Below are positions 23,791 through 33,605 of a DNA stretch of 64,000 nucleotides, one piece after another. Made by a program: the position numbers and the translations under genes. The notes beneath the pieces were generated by a model, which was not told the DNA's origin, made no database searches, and was given only the letters and a program-made list of their open reading frames with translations. Source of the DNA: Apoderus coryli (taxonomy: Eukaryota; Arthropoda; Insecta; Coleoptera; Attelabidae); contig OU452206.1 in NCBI GenBank assembly GCA_911728435.2, positions 16,770,297-16,834,296 of the forward strand. The letters run 5' to 3'. Each line of letters opens with the position of its first letter. Within the stretch, counting starts at the first letter, position 1.

Positions 23791-25160
23791 TTTCACAGTG
23801 GCAAAGGATGCGGCTACATCGCCAAACGTAAACGATTAGCTTATTGAAAGTCGTAATAAATTATCCTACGAACATTTTTACGATTTAATTCCATTTTATT
23901 AAATAAACTGGTGGACAGTTGCCATTGCAACATGGAAAATGTCCCCAAACTCAAATCTCGATATTTTCGGAACGGGAAGAGATATATCGAGTTGCGGTAT
24001 TCAGGAGGTTCTTGACCAACTCTTTAAGAACACGTACAGGGTTCGACCGGTATATTTCTTTTATTTATCCACATATAGGTACAAGGTGAGTAAAGGAAGT
24101 CATAGTTTTTTTAGCAAATTTTGGAGCTGTGGCAGATTCTCAATTTTTGATGTTGGAAATTTTTATATGCTTTTTTTTGATCTTTGGACTATCCTAAGAA
24201 AAGTAATTTCTCAAATTTTTCGAAAGTTGGCTATAACTCAAATTATCGAATTTTTAAAAAGTGTTGCATATTTCCCTAAAACAGGTAGAATTGATATTTT
24301 TTCTCATACTGTTACATAAATTCGGATTTCTTACGCACGTTAGGGTACCTAAGATAGGTATACTTATACACAACACCCTATACTTACTATTGTACCCTTA
24401 ATAGAATTGTCTACAATGCAATGCATGAGTTAACAAGAGCTTTCTGGGGTAGAGGGTTGTCGGTCGAATAAAGAAACACCCTGTAGATATACTTAAAATA
24501 CGTAATATATACTTAAATACGTAAAATAATATATACTTAAAATACGTAAGACAATTCCATAAAAACCAATTAGTACATGTCAATCCAGAAATATGGTGTT
24601 AGACTTACAATTTACATATCGGTACCATATATGGAATAAAGCACCCCGCCTAGATGTCTATAGACCTAACACGGTAAAATTTTAAATAAAAATATCCCAC
24701 TATACTAGCAGTGTGAAAGTTACTTAGAGTATTTATGTGTTTGTGAATATTAACAGTTATTGGGCAATAGGCGGACTGAATAAGTTTGACCATTTGTTAT
24801 GATTAAATTAATTTAAATACAAGGAAAATACGAGTACATTTAAGGAAATTAATAAAAACTACTCAACCAAAAGTAATTACAGTTCTGAAGAATTTAAAAT
24901 GTTCAATTTTTGCACCTATATTTTCCTGATGAATCATCTCTTGATCAACATTTTGAAAAGAATATAAAATAGTTTTCTCATAGTAAGGACACCGCAAAAC
25001 ATCGACTTGGCTCCCTTACCAAGTCTGTTTTGCAATCTCCTAGGCGCTCTACTGCTGCTGTTGGATTTTAAAAGGTTGGAAAGTTAAAAAATTCGTACCT
25101 ATTTCCAAAGCCATTTATGACTTTGTATAAATCGATGTTAAGCGGTAATATTATAATATA
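23791..25160. other. Intergenic sequence with MITE edges and an unrecognised ORF
   Basis: A 126-residue forward frame at 23939-24319 is hydrophobic and aromatic-rich with no known motif. Its DNA contains a TTGGCTATAACTCAAATTATCG block that reads like repeat sequence, so I do not call it a gene. An ACACCCTGTAG MITE edge lies at 24476-24486. At 24985-25085 a short frame (SKDTAKHRLGSLTKSVLQ) is open but unidentified. Confidence 0.4.
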
Positions 25161-25192
25161 TTTACCCTTAATCTAATTTCTTTTTACTAATA
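25161..25192 (+). repeat. 32 bp direct repeat flanking the hAT insertion (left copy)
   Basis: TTTACCCTTAATCTAATTTC and the 12 bases after it match 26459-26490 (right copy) at all but one base. The right copy starts two bases after the hAT target duplication; the left copy lies 92 bp before it. The duplication is therefore older than, or independent of, the hAT insertion. Confidence 0.8.
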
Positions 25193-25291
25193 GAATTTAG
25201 TTTTAAATTATCAGAGAGAAAACAGTTTTTTAATTTTAAATAAATCATCAGATTTTCTTAACTAAACGCTCTAAATTTTTCTAAATTGCTT

Positions 25292-26449
25292 CAGTGGCGG
25301 CTTTAATCGAGCACCCGGTCTATAATATTTAACACGACGGCTCTTGCGGATTTCTAGGAGTCGGTGTCTTTGTCCTTTTCAGCTTCATTTTTCCTTGATG
25401 TTCGGCGTTTGGTTTTTATTCATTTCGGAATTGGTTTGTTGGTTAGAATAATAAAAATTGACTTTAGTTTAGTTCAGACCTCTTAGACTGATGTATATAG
25501 GCGGTAATAAGGTAATAATTCAATATGTCGAGTAAGAGAGTCGCAGTTGCAAATAATATTTTAAATTATTTTAAAAAATCAAGAACAGAGGAGAGAGTAG
25601 AAAATACAGATATTGCAGTTGCTTCTAGTTCAACACAAAATCAAAATGCAGATTTCATGGACACAGAACTTGGCGAACAATTAAAATACGATATCGGCGC
25701 ATTTTTAACGCAAATTGATACCATCCCTGACATCACCAAATATAATTTATTGAAAAATCATTGGGTTCCTGAACCACAATATGAATTCCCCTTTTCAATT
25801 CACACCAGACGAGGACGCGAGCAACGAAGACGTCCAACATACGCCCATTTAAAAAAATTTGAATGGCTAGTTTTTTCGGAAGAAAAGAAAGGCCTCTTTT
25901 GTAAATACTGTGCAGTTTTTTCACACGAAAAACTAGTTGGGGCATCGCAAAGTGCAATACCACAAAAACTGGTTAAATTTCCATTGACAAATTTTGCAAA
26001 ACTACTTGAAAAGGACGGAGACCTTATTCGCCACGAGAACACGAAATATCATACAGAATCAACCCACAAAAGTAAGAAAAATAGTATATATTGAAGTAAA
26101 TATTGAAAGTGTAATTACCCGTTTCGCCAATAAAAAAAGAAGATTAGATTTTACAATTTAACTTTTGGATATTTTTGTTTTATGTATTTTGTTTTTGTGT
26201 CATCAGTTTTGTTTATTTTTTTTTTGGTTCAAATTTAGAATTGTTTAGTTTCTTTTAATATACCTATAAAAAGTTAACAAACGGATCTCCTTTAAATGTT
26301 ATCTTCATGTTCCTCGTCATGCCCGATCAGTAACATATTTTATAAAGTCTTATCCGCATACGTGAAAATTTACATTTTTTTTACACGCATATTAAGGCTT
26401 GACCTTTGGGGATGCGCCCCCCCAAGTTCAAATCCTAAAGCCGCCACTG
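25292..26449 (+). mobile_element. hAT-superfamily element, internally deleted, with intact 8 bp target duplication
   Basis: The element begins CAGTGGCGGCTTTA at 25292 and ends TAAAGCCGCCACTG at 26449 (14 bp perfect TIRs). It is flanked by AATTGCTT on both sides (25284-25291 and 26450-26457), an exact 8 bp duplication, the hallmark of hAT. At 1158 bp it is far shorter than an autonomous hAT (about 2.5-4 kb) and encodes only the N-terminal zinc-finger part of the transposase (25525-26094). The exact TSD and TIRs suggest a fairly recent insertion. Confidence 0.95.
25525..26094 (+). CDS. hAT-type (ZMYM1/TTF-like) zinc-finger protein lacking the catalytic domain
   Basis: A 189-residue open frame. 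Residues 1-60 are low complexity, beginning with a KR-rich stretch (ILNYFKKSR). Residues about 70-185 form a TTF-type zinc-finger domain as found in hAT transposases and ZMYM1/52K-repressor-like proteins: WVPEP, FEWLVFSEEKKGLFCKYC (Cys pair) and a later RHENTKYH (His pair). It stops at NSIY, before any DDE/RNase H or dimerisation domain, and AT-rich sequence leads straight to the 3' TIR. The frame is intact despite the internal deletion. In principle it could bind TIRs and compete with full-length transposase, but that is inference. Start: the first ATG after the 5' terminal region, giving MSSKR. Confidence 0.7.
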   Translation: MSSKRVAVANNILNYFKKSRTEERVENTDIAVASSSTQNQNADFMDTELGEQLKYDIGAFLTQIDTIPDITKYNLLKNHWVPEPQYEFPFSIHTRRGREQRRRPTYAHLKKFEWLVFSEEKKGLFCKYCAVFSHEKLVGASQSAIPQKLVKFPLTNFAKLLEKDGDLIRHENTKYHTESTHKSKKNSIY

Positions 26450-26494
26450 AATTGCTTATTTACGCTTAATCTAATTTCTTTTTACTAATAATAA

Positions 26495-26702
26495 TAGTGG
26501 TTAAGGTAAAAATTGATGGAATTCCCAAGCCGAAACCAACTTTTGATGAGACTGAAGCTCCCACTCAAAAAAAATATTCAAGGGATAGCCCTGGGCACAA
26601 AGGATACGGTAGAAAAAAGTTTGGTGGTTTCCTATAGAGAGATATTCATGCCTCAAGGACGCCGATTTACAGGCCAAACGGCTAGTTTCATTCGTCAATA
26701 AT
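26495..26702 (+). CDS. Unidentified short coding-like segment
   Basis: I do not recognise this. A forward frame from about 26499 reads a lysine/proline-rich stretch (KIDGIPKPKPTFDE, then YSRDSPGHKGYGRKKFGG) and stops at 26634-26636. It is preceded by a plausible acceptor, TTACTAATAATAATAG. A second frame over the same DNA (26513-26701, 62 residues) stays open through to 26701. The composition is more protein-like than its surroundings. It may be the last exon of a gene, or a relic. Confidence 0.3.
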
Positions 26703-27054
26703 CAAACCTACAAAATCACGAGTTGTTGTTTAAAAGAGTAAGCTAAATTTTTTTTCGTGCGATTTATATATTTTATACTTAAGTATTTACAGATAAATAT
26801 GTAATACTTAACACAAAACATTTATTAGTCGTTTACAAAATAAATATTTGATTAACACAGTTACGTTGTGTATTTTATTTTTTATTTTTCTACCCACAAC
26901 TATCTACTTGTTCTGTAATAAAACGATAAAAGTCAAGAGTTAGGAACACAACTAATGACTCTAAGCACTGTTTTCAGCACAAAACAATCTGGCTAATGAA
27001 ATGTCCTCTGAATAAAGACGGGTTGGATGCGAGCCACAAATTGGATCGAATCAA
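26703..27054. other. AT-rich sequence between the orphan segment and the LINE
   Basis: Nothing recognised. Confidence 0.4.
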
Positions 27055-27920
27055 TAAAGATATAAATCTGACTCCAGGTTTACTAGCACTGGAGTGCCTC
27101 AGGGCAGTTTGTTGGGTCCCTTGCTTTGTATAGGTTTTATTCAGGACATTTTCCCCTATTTTGCTGGAAATTTTATGGTCCTATTTGCCGATGATGCGGC
27201 GGCCTTAGCTTCCAGCCGCGACTTTGGTGAGTTGAGTAGGAATTCGCATAAGCTTGTCATTGGGATGTAGGATTATTGCAGTCAGAATAATTTAATTTTA
27301 AATCAAGATAAAACCGAGTTATGGCTCTTTTCAACACGGGATCTCAATAAAAGTCTTTTAGTTCGTATTAACAATAAAACTATTGAAAAGAGTAATGTGG
27401 CCAAGTTCCTGGGCGTCTACCTGGACCCCCAGCTCACTTGGTCACACCAGGTGGATCATGTTCTGAAGAAGTTATCCGTCTATTGTTTTGTGATATGGCG
27501 CCTGCGGTCTGAAATTAGTTTCACTTTATTGAAGAACTATTATTTTGCATACGTTCATTCATGTATAAATTATGCTAATATTTGTTGGGCTAATTCTCCT
27601 CGAGCACATGAGGTTTTTTTGATGCAGAAGCGTATAGTCAAAACAATGTTGTTCAAGCCTAAAATGTATTCTTGTCGCACACTCTTTCCTGCCTTAAACA
27701 TTCTAACCCTGCCTTGCCTGTACATTTTTAACAGTATTATGTATTTGAAGAATAATCCCTCTGATTATGCACTATTTAGTGGTTCACCATATGCTTTGCG
27801 TGAAAATTTTAACTTTCGGATTCCCCGACACAGATTATCTTTAGTGGCCAAGAGTCCACTAGTATTGCCGGTTAAATTACATAACCATTTGCCTCGAGCA
27901 TTAAAGGAAGTATCTACTAT

Positions 27921-28191
27921 TGTAACAAATATATCGCCCCATCCCTGAACCGATTCATCTAGTATGACGCTGGAGATTGCGGCAACCCGTAATGCATATC
28001 TGGCGTCAGTACACACATCAACAAGCAAGTGACACCTGCGCTTCGTTCTCCGTTTGTCAATAATAATTTCTTTTTTACACAAATACCTAAGTTCAAATAA
28101 TATTTATTACTTTGTTAAGTTAAGAATATATTTTAGTATAATTAAACCGTTGATTTAATTTTTGCGAGAACCAATAACACCCCCCTTCACA
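27921..28191 (+). repeat. 5' LTR of the gypsy element
   Basis: 271 bp, TG...CA ends, no difference seen against the 3' copy. The start of the LTR is read in frame by the interrupted LINE, giving a VTNISPHP tail and then TGA (ORF end 27948). Confidence 0.97.
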
Positions 28192-28193
28192 AT

Positions 28194-28211
28194 TGACGCC
28201 CAACTTGTGCC
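28194..28211 (+). promoter_or_regulatory. Primer binding site
   Basis: TGACGCCCAACTTGTGCC begins two bases after the 5' LTR, the usual place for the tRNA-complementary primer site. I cannot name the priming tRNA from the sequence alone. Confidence 0.6.
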
Positions 28212-28807
28212 GTGAAAATTAATATAATGTGTTTGTGCGTACAATAAATTTGTTCTAATAATTATTGTTTGTGAACTTTTATGCGCTACATAATCATCAG
28301 GTCCTTTTGGTTAATAGTACAGTGGATAATATTGTGTTTCGTGTGAGTCATCAACAAACACAACAAAGTTTTTCGGTCGAGTTATCACCAAAAACGTTAG
28401 CTATATTTAATATCGCACCTTATCACATAGGTAGCTGTGAAAGGACGATACGGAAGTAATTACGATATAAACAATTAATCTAAATCATTGCATAATAGTT
28501 AAAACCTAATATAAAGTGCAAAACAATCGCAGATTTTCTTCAAGTCTCGACCAATTGTTTATTTGCGCTGCATCGCCGACAATCAAAAGGAAGCCGCCAC
28601 ATATAGTTCGTTCCATACGACTATCGACGGGCAACATTATTTTTTCACGAATAGTTTGTTCCACACGATTTGGCAAGTATTTACAAATTGAAGCTGAAAA
28701 CTGTAAGTAAACTTTTATTATTATTTACAATCGTGGAAGGACAAAACAATAAATATTTTTTGAGATCCTCAACTAGAGAGCGAAACCTAGTGCAATCTGA
28801 TAACGAA

Positions 28808-31800
28808 ATGGCTTCGGTAACATTATCAGACGAACAATTTCGCGAACTATTGAATCGTTTAACAGTAGGTAATATTCCGGAAACCGAAAATCGTCCGAAT
28901 AATACTATTAGTGGTAATTTTGCAAGCTGTAGCTCACGATTTAATGGTGCTGCTGACGCTGACGTCAACGCTTTCATTGACGCTATCGATGTATATAAAA
29001 ACTGTACCAGTATAAGTGATGAAAACGCGTTTAAAGGACTTCCAATGCTTCTTGACGGATTCGCCGCGACATGGTACCAAGGTGTTAAAGCTAGTCTTCA
29101 AACTTGGGAAGAAGCTATTAGTCTGTTAAGGTCTACATTTGGTCCTATCAAACCGCCATATCGAGTTTACCGCGAACTCTTTAGCAATGAACAAGATGTA
29201 AACACTAAAACAGACATTTTTGTGTGTAAAGCCCGCTCAATATTAGCTCAACTACCGCCTACTACATTAAATGAAGCGACACAAATCGACATGGTGTACG
29301 GGTTACTTAATCGTAGAATACGCGAAAAGATACCACGTAACAATATCGATTCATTTAGTGCCCTTCTCACGCAGGCGCGTCTCGTTGAAGAAACTTTTGA
29401 GTATTCGCATAAACATAAACCTAGTGACGTTAAAAATGCAAACGGTAACACAAAACTACGGTGTTCTTACTGTAAGTATACAGGTCATATAGCTAGCGAA
29501 TGTCGTAAACTCGCGAAAAGTAAATCCGAGAAATCTACCGTTAATACAACAACGCCCGAAAATAATAGAGATAAATCTACGGAACCGATACAACATGCTA
29601 ATAATATAACGTGTTATGGCTGTGGTACACCCGGTTATATTAAAAGCAATTGTCCGAACTGCAAATCGAAGTCAGCTACTACTGTCAATGCAGCTGAGTT
29701 TTTCTATAATAATTTTGATAACAGCAATCCTCTAATTCGACCTATTGTTTCTATAGCTATCAATGGTCATAACGGTCTTGCTTTTCTAGACACTGGCGCG
29801 AAATCAAATGTCGCCGGATCTACCTTGTCAAAATTATTACTCCAAGATGGTATCTCTTATACTGAGGAGAACCTCTTAATGACTCTGGCCGACGGAGTAA
29901 AACGTCATGTCAATGCCTATATTTTTGATACCGACGTCACGATAAATGATAAGGTTGTACGAACCAAATTCATTTCAGTTCCTGAGCACGAAAATAGTCG
30001 TACGCTACTCGGTGTGGACTTCATTCAGTCCGCTAACATTATCCTGAATATACCCGATGGCAAATACTTCTTTGCTGAAAACTCTCATTCGCTATATTCG
30101 TTTTCTGCCGATCCCGAACACAACTATTCTCTAGTTAATAATATACAATTTGAGGAACTTAAATTGCGAGATAACGAAGCACTTACACTAGATGCTGAGC
30201 AACGTGACACTCTCAACTCACTTCTAGCTGATTTTCAAGAAGTCTTCGAATCGAGCGATGAAGCTACACCCTTTGCTGAGCACTGTATCGTTCTGAATGA
30301 CGACACTCCGATTGCTGTCCCTCCGTACAGGATGTCTGAGCAGAAGAAAGTACTTCTACGTCAAGAACTTGAAAAACTTCTACAAACAGGTTACATAGAA
30401 GAGTGTGAATCCCCTTACGCTGCACCAGTCGTCCTTGTGCCAAAAAAGGAAGGTGTACGCCTCACAATCGACTATCGTGCCTTAAATTCAGTCACTCGTG
30501 CTGACAAATACCCGATTCCTCGAATCGATGATCTTTTGCACGCCGCAAAGAAAACGAAGTATATGACAACTTTAGATCTCAGAAGTGGTTATCACTTAGT
30601 CAGTGTTAAACCGAGCGATCGAGACAAAACCGCATTTATTAATCCATTTGGGACATTCCGATTCACCAGGATGCCCTTCGGACTTCGAAATGCCCCTGCC
30701 ACCTTCCAGAGGTTAATCGATAGATTCAGGTCCGGATTACAAGATGTCTTTCTACTTGCATATCTTGACGATATCATCGTGATATCTGCGACTTTTCACG
30801 AACACATCGATGATCTCAAAAAAGTAATTGAGCGTTTGATCCTCTTTAAACTGACATTGAACAGACGAAAGTGTTCATTCTGTTGCGAATCAGTTCATTA
30901 TCTTGGACACATCATATCACCAGATGGTATACATCCAAATGATGAAAAAGTAGCAGCTATACTAAAAATGCAGCCGCCGAAAAACGTCAAACAACTTCTA
31001 AGTTTCCTGCAAACATGTTCCTGGTTCCGACGATTTATAGAGAATTTTGCGCAAGTTTCAAAGCCCTTAACATATCTGACAAAGAAAAACGTTGCTTGGA
31101 CTTGGCAAAACGAACAAATACAGTCATTTGAACAGCTGAAGACACTGTTATGCACCGCTCCTGTACTAAGACAAGCAGATAGTCAGCTGCCTTACACATT
31201 ACGCACCGATGCTAGTAGTTACGCATTGGGAGCATGTCTACTCCAGGGGGAGGGCGCGGATGAGCGTCCTGTTGAATACGCTTCAAGACTATTAACCCCC
31301 GCTGAACAAAATTATAATACCACAGAACGCGAAGCCCTAGCCGTCGTTTGGGCTGTGAAGAAATTTAGAGGCTACCTTGAGGGAGCTACTACGATTATCC
31401 AGAGCGATCATCAAGCCTTGAAGTGGCTTATGTCTTTGAAGTCGCCATCCGGTCGTTTAGCAAGGTGGACCCTAGAACTAATGCCGTATGACATACGCAT
31501 TGAATACATTACTGGCAAGAGAAACGTCATTGCGGACACACTCTCACGACCACCGACAGCAACAATCGAAAACTCAACAGATTGTAATTTCGCAGCCGTA
31601 GATTTTCCTACTCTTAGCATTGCTGAAATTAGACATGAGCAAATATCCGATCCAGATATAGAAAAGATCATAACATGTTTCGAGAGCAATATTGAAAACG
31701 ATGTCAATTTCAAGAAGTGGACTGAACGAGGTTATATACTTACAAACGGCATAGTATACAGATATACTCCTGAAATCGACTCAGAAGAACCACAACTCGT

Positions 31801-33058
31801 CGCCGCCAAGTCCAGAATTCCGCACATTCTCACTCAATACCATGACGCAGAAACAGCTGGTCACTATGGTATCGAAAGAACATTCCAACACATTGCGAAC
31901 AGGTATTACTGGCCTGGAATGCGCAAAATAATAGCCGATCATGTTGGCAAATGCCTCGAATGTCAGAGATTCAAAGCAACGAATCTTAGGCCTGCCGGAC
32001 TATTACAAACACCTGTGCAATCCCAGCGATTCGAGACTATCGCCATTGATCTATTTGGTCCTTTACCAACTACAGACGAAGGTTATCGATGGATATTGAT
32101 AATTGAAGACACCGCTAGCAGATGGACAGAGATGTTTCCCCTAGAATCTGCCACCGCCGAGGCTTGCGCCAAATGCCTCATTAACGAAGTCATCCTACGA
32201 TTCGGAGTACCCAGACGCGTTATTAGCGACAATGGAGTCCAATTCGTCGGAGATGTCATGCAGAACATATCGCAGTGCTTAGGTTTTCATCAAAATCTCA
32301 CTCCTGTATATCATCCCTCCGCGAACCCTGTTGAGCGAAAAAACCGCGACATGAAAACTCAGTTAGCTATATTGACAGCCAACGATCATAATAAATGGTC
32401 TAGTAGACTTCCATCCATAAGATTTGCTATGAACACTGCTAAATGCGAGTCAACCGGTTATACTCCTGCCTATCTTACCTTTGGACGCGAGTTACGCACA
32501 CCAGATGACTCAAACAGAGACTTCCGCGCAATTATTCAAAATGAAAATTTTGTGCCTCAAATCACTCCCTTTCTGCTAAATATTAGTGATACCTTGAGTG
32601 TCGCCCGTGAAAAACACGAACTAACACAAGATAAACGCAGTTTGTACAAAGACAAAAACAGACGAGTTCTAACTTATAAAATTGGTGACAAAGTTTTAAT
32701 AAATGTTCATGCACACAGTGACGCAAAGAAGCAATTTACTTCTAAATTTGCCCCGCGACGCGACGGTCCATATAACATTTTACGAATAGTTACCCCTACA
32801 ACATACGAAGTTGCGCGCATCGATGACCCAACAACTCCAGTTGGAAAATTCCACGTTTCCGCCATCACCCCATTCATCTCTACACCTGATGACGATCCAC
32901 CCGAGCCAACGCACCCAATACGTAAACGAGGTCGACCCAAGAAGAAGAGGACGCCTACCAAGAACCAAAGAACATCCACTTCCTTTGTTGCCCCACACAC
33001 GAGACGTACGTGTGGTGCAAAGGGGGAGATTGTAACAAATATATCGCCCCATCCCTGA
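28808..33058 (+). CDS. Gag-pol polyprotein of Ty3/gypsy element
   Basis: One open frame with no break. The frame is open from an ATG at 28670, but the ATG at 28808 (MASVTLSDEQFRELL) begins the gag-like sequence and is the better start. In order: gag with two zinc knuckles (CxxCxxxxHxxxxC at about 29460; a second at about 29613 with Tyr where His is expected), protease FLDTGAK (about 29787), reverse transcriptase with RMPFGLRNAP and YLDD (about 30762), RNase H starting RTDASS (about 31203), integrase HHCC zinc region (about 31850-31970), and DD35E core with D near 32047, D near 32228 and E near 32332. The frame ends inside the 3' LTR at TGA 33056-33058. Gag and pol are fused without frameshift. 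No envelope gene. The second knuckle change is the only oddity seen. Confidence 0.95.
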   Translation: MASVTLSDEQFRELLNRLTVGNIPETENRPNNTISGNFASCSSRFNGAADADVNAFIDAIDVYKNCTSISDENAFKGLPMLLDGFAATWYQGVKASLQTWEEAISLLRSTFGPIKPPYRVYRELFSNEQDVNTKTDIFVCKARSILAQLPPTTLNEATQIDMVYGLLNRRIREKIPRNNIDSFSALLTQARLVEETFEYSHKHKPSDVKNANGNTKLRCSYCKYTGHIASECRKLAKSKSEKSTVNTTTPENNRDKSTEPIQHANNITCYGCGTPGYIKSNCPNCKSKSATTVNAAEFFYNNFDNSNPLIRPIVSIAINGHNGLAFLDTGAKSNVAGSTLSKLLLQDGISYTEENLLMTLADGVKRHVNAYIFDTDVTINDKVVRTKFISVPEHENSRTLLGVDFIQSANIILNIPDGKYFFAENSHSLYSFSADPEHNYSLVNNIQFEELKLRDNEALTLDAEQRDTLNSLLADFQEVFESSDEATPFAEHCIVLNDDTPIAVPPYRMSEQKKVLLRQELEKLLQTGYIEECESPYAAPVVLVPKKEGVRLTIDYRALNSVTRADKYPIPRIDDLLHAAKKTKYMTTLDLRSGYHLVSVKPSDRDKTAFINPFGTFRFTRMPFGLRNAPATFQRLIDRFRSGLQDVFLLAYLDDIIVISATFHEHIDDLKKVIERLILFKLTLNRRKCSFCCESVHYLGHIISPDGIHPNDEKVAAILKMQPPKNVKQLLSFLQTCSWFRRFIENFAQVSKPLTYLTKKNVAWTWQNEQIQSFEQLKTLLCTAPVLRQADSQLPYTLRTDASSYALGACLLQGEGADERPVEYASRLLTPAEQNYNTTEREALAVVWAVKKFRGYLEGATTIIQSDHQALKWLMSLKSPSGRLARWTLELMPYDIRIEYITGKRNVIADTLSRPPTATIENSTDCNFAAVDFPTLSIAEIRHEQISDPDIEKIITCFESNIENDVNFKKWTERGYILTNGIVYRYTPEIDSEEPQLVAAKSRIPHILTQYHDAETAGHYGIERTFQHIANRYYWPGMRKIIADHVGKCLECQRFKATNLRPAGLLQTPVQSQRFETIAIDLFGPLPTTDEGYRWILIIEDTASRWTEMFPLESATAEACAKCLINEVILRFGVPRRVISDNGVQFVGDVMQNISQCLGFHQNLTPVYHPSANPVERKNRDMKTQLAILTANDHNKWSSRLPSIRFAMNTAKCESTGYTPAYLTFGRELRTPDDSNRDFRAIIQNENFVPQITPFLLNISDTLSVAREKHELTQDKRSLYKDKNRRVLTYKIGDKVLINVHAHSDAKKQFTSKFAPRRDGPYNILRIVTPTTYEVARIDDPTTPVGKFHVSAITPFISTPDDDPPEPTHPIRKRGRPKKKRTPTKNQRTSTSFVAPHTRRTCGAKGEIVTNISPHP
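33019..33030 (+). promoter_or_regulatory. Polypurine tract
   Basis: AAAGGGGGAGAT lies directly against the 3' LTR, where plus-strand synthesis is primed. It also overlaps the pol reading frame. Confidence 0.8.
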
Positions 33059-33301
33059 ACCGATTCATCTAGTATGACGCTGGAGATTGCGGCAACCCGT
33101 AATGCATATCTGGCGTCAGTACACACATCAACAAGCAAGTGACACCTGCGCTTCGTTCTCCGTTTGTCAATAATAATTTCTTTTTTACACAAATACCTAA
33201 GTTCAAATAATATTTATTACTTTGTTAAGTTAAGAATATATTTTAGTATAATTAAACCGTTGATTTAATTTTTGCGAGAACCAATAACACCCCCCTTCAC
33301 A
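33031..33301 (+). repeat. 3' LTR of the gypsy element
   Basis: Copy of the 5' LTR with no difference that I can find. It supplies the last codons (VTNISPHP) and the stop of gag-pol. Confidence 0.97.
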
Positions 33302-33605
33302 CTATTAATACATTTAAATTTACCTTGAAAACTATGTTAGCTTCCCACGCCTTTTATAGCCTAAGTGACTTTTTCGATTGTGGAAATTTGTAAGATCTTT
33401 CTATGTTTGTTGTTTATATGTTTGTTTTGTGTATCAGTTTGGATATTGTATATATCGTAACTGCCTTCATTTGTATATTATTTATTTGTATTGTGGCGGA
33501 GATGTGTTTATGTATTTGTACTGTGTATATGCTTATACTGTATGACAATTTCTACACTGCAATTGCAGTTTATGGAAAATAAAGATTTTGATTTGATTTG
33601 ATTTG

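Larger units (their letters stand above)
27921..33301 (+). mobile_element. Full-length Ty3/gypsy (Metaviridae) LTR retrotransposon
   Basis: 5381 bp with two 271 bp LTRs (27921-28191 and 33031-33301), a primer binding site, a polypurine tract and one long gag-pol frame. The LTRs appear identical base for base. The target duplication is CTAT (27917-27920 and 33302-33305). LTRs begin TGTAAC and end TTCACA (TG...CA). There is no env-like ORF after pol. Identical LTRs and an uninterrupted frame mean a very recent, possibly still active, insertion. Confidence 0.97.
27055..33605 (+). pseudogene. LINE reverse transcriptase C-terminal half, split by a gypsy insertion
   Basis: From about 27075 the frame reads TSTGVPQGSLLGPLL, VLFADDAAALA (palm), NQDKTELWLF, KFLGVYLDPQLTWSHQV and TLPCLYIFNSIMYLKNN. 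A single in-frame TAG at 27268-27270 is the only stop. At 27920 a Ty3/gypsy element interrupts it; after the 3' LTR the same frame resumes (NTFKFTLKTMLASHAF) and ends at TAA 33391-33393. About 200 bp of 3' UTR follows, ending in a GATTT-type pentamer tail (33583-33605). The 5' end is truncated before the palm. The relic at 38255-39870 shares the LPCLYIYNSIMYVKNN block, so both belong to one family. With so few lesions it was a young copy when it was hit. Confidence 0.88.

Noticed and set aside
23939..24319. 126-residue forward ORF
   Set aside because: No motif, strongly hydrophobic by AT-rich composition, and contains repeat-like DNA; not supported as a gene.
32707..33192. 161-residue minus-strand ORF at the end of gypsy
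   Set aside because: Antisense to integrase and the 3' LTR. The same sequence occurs antisense to the 5' LTR (27765-28082), explaining the shared N terminus.
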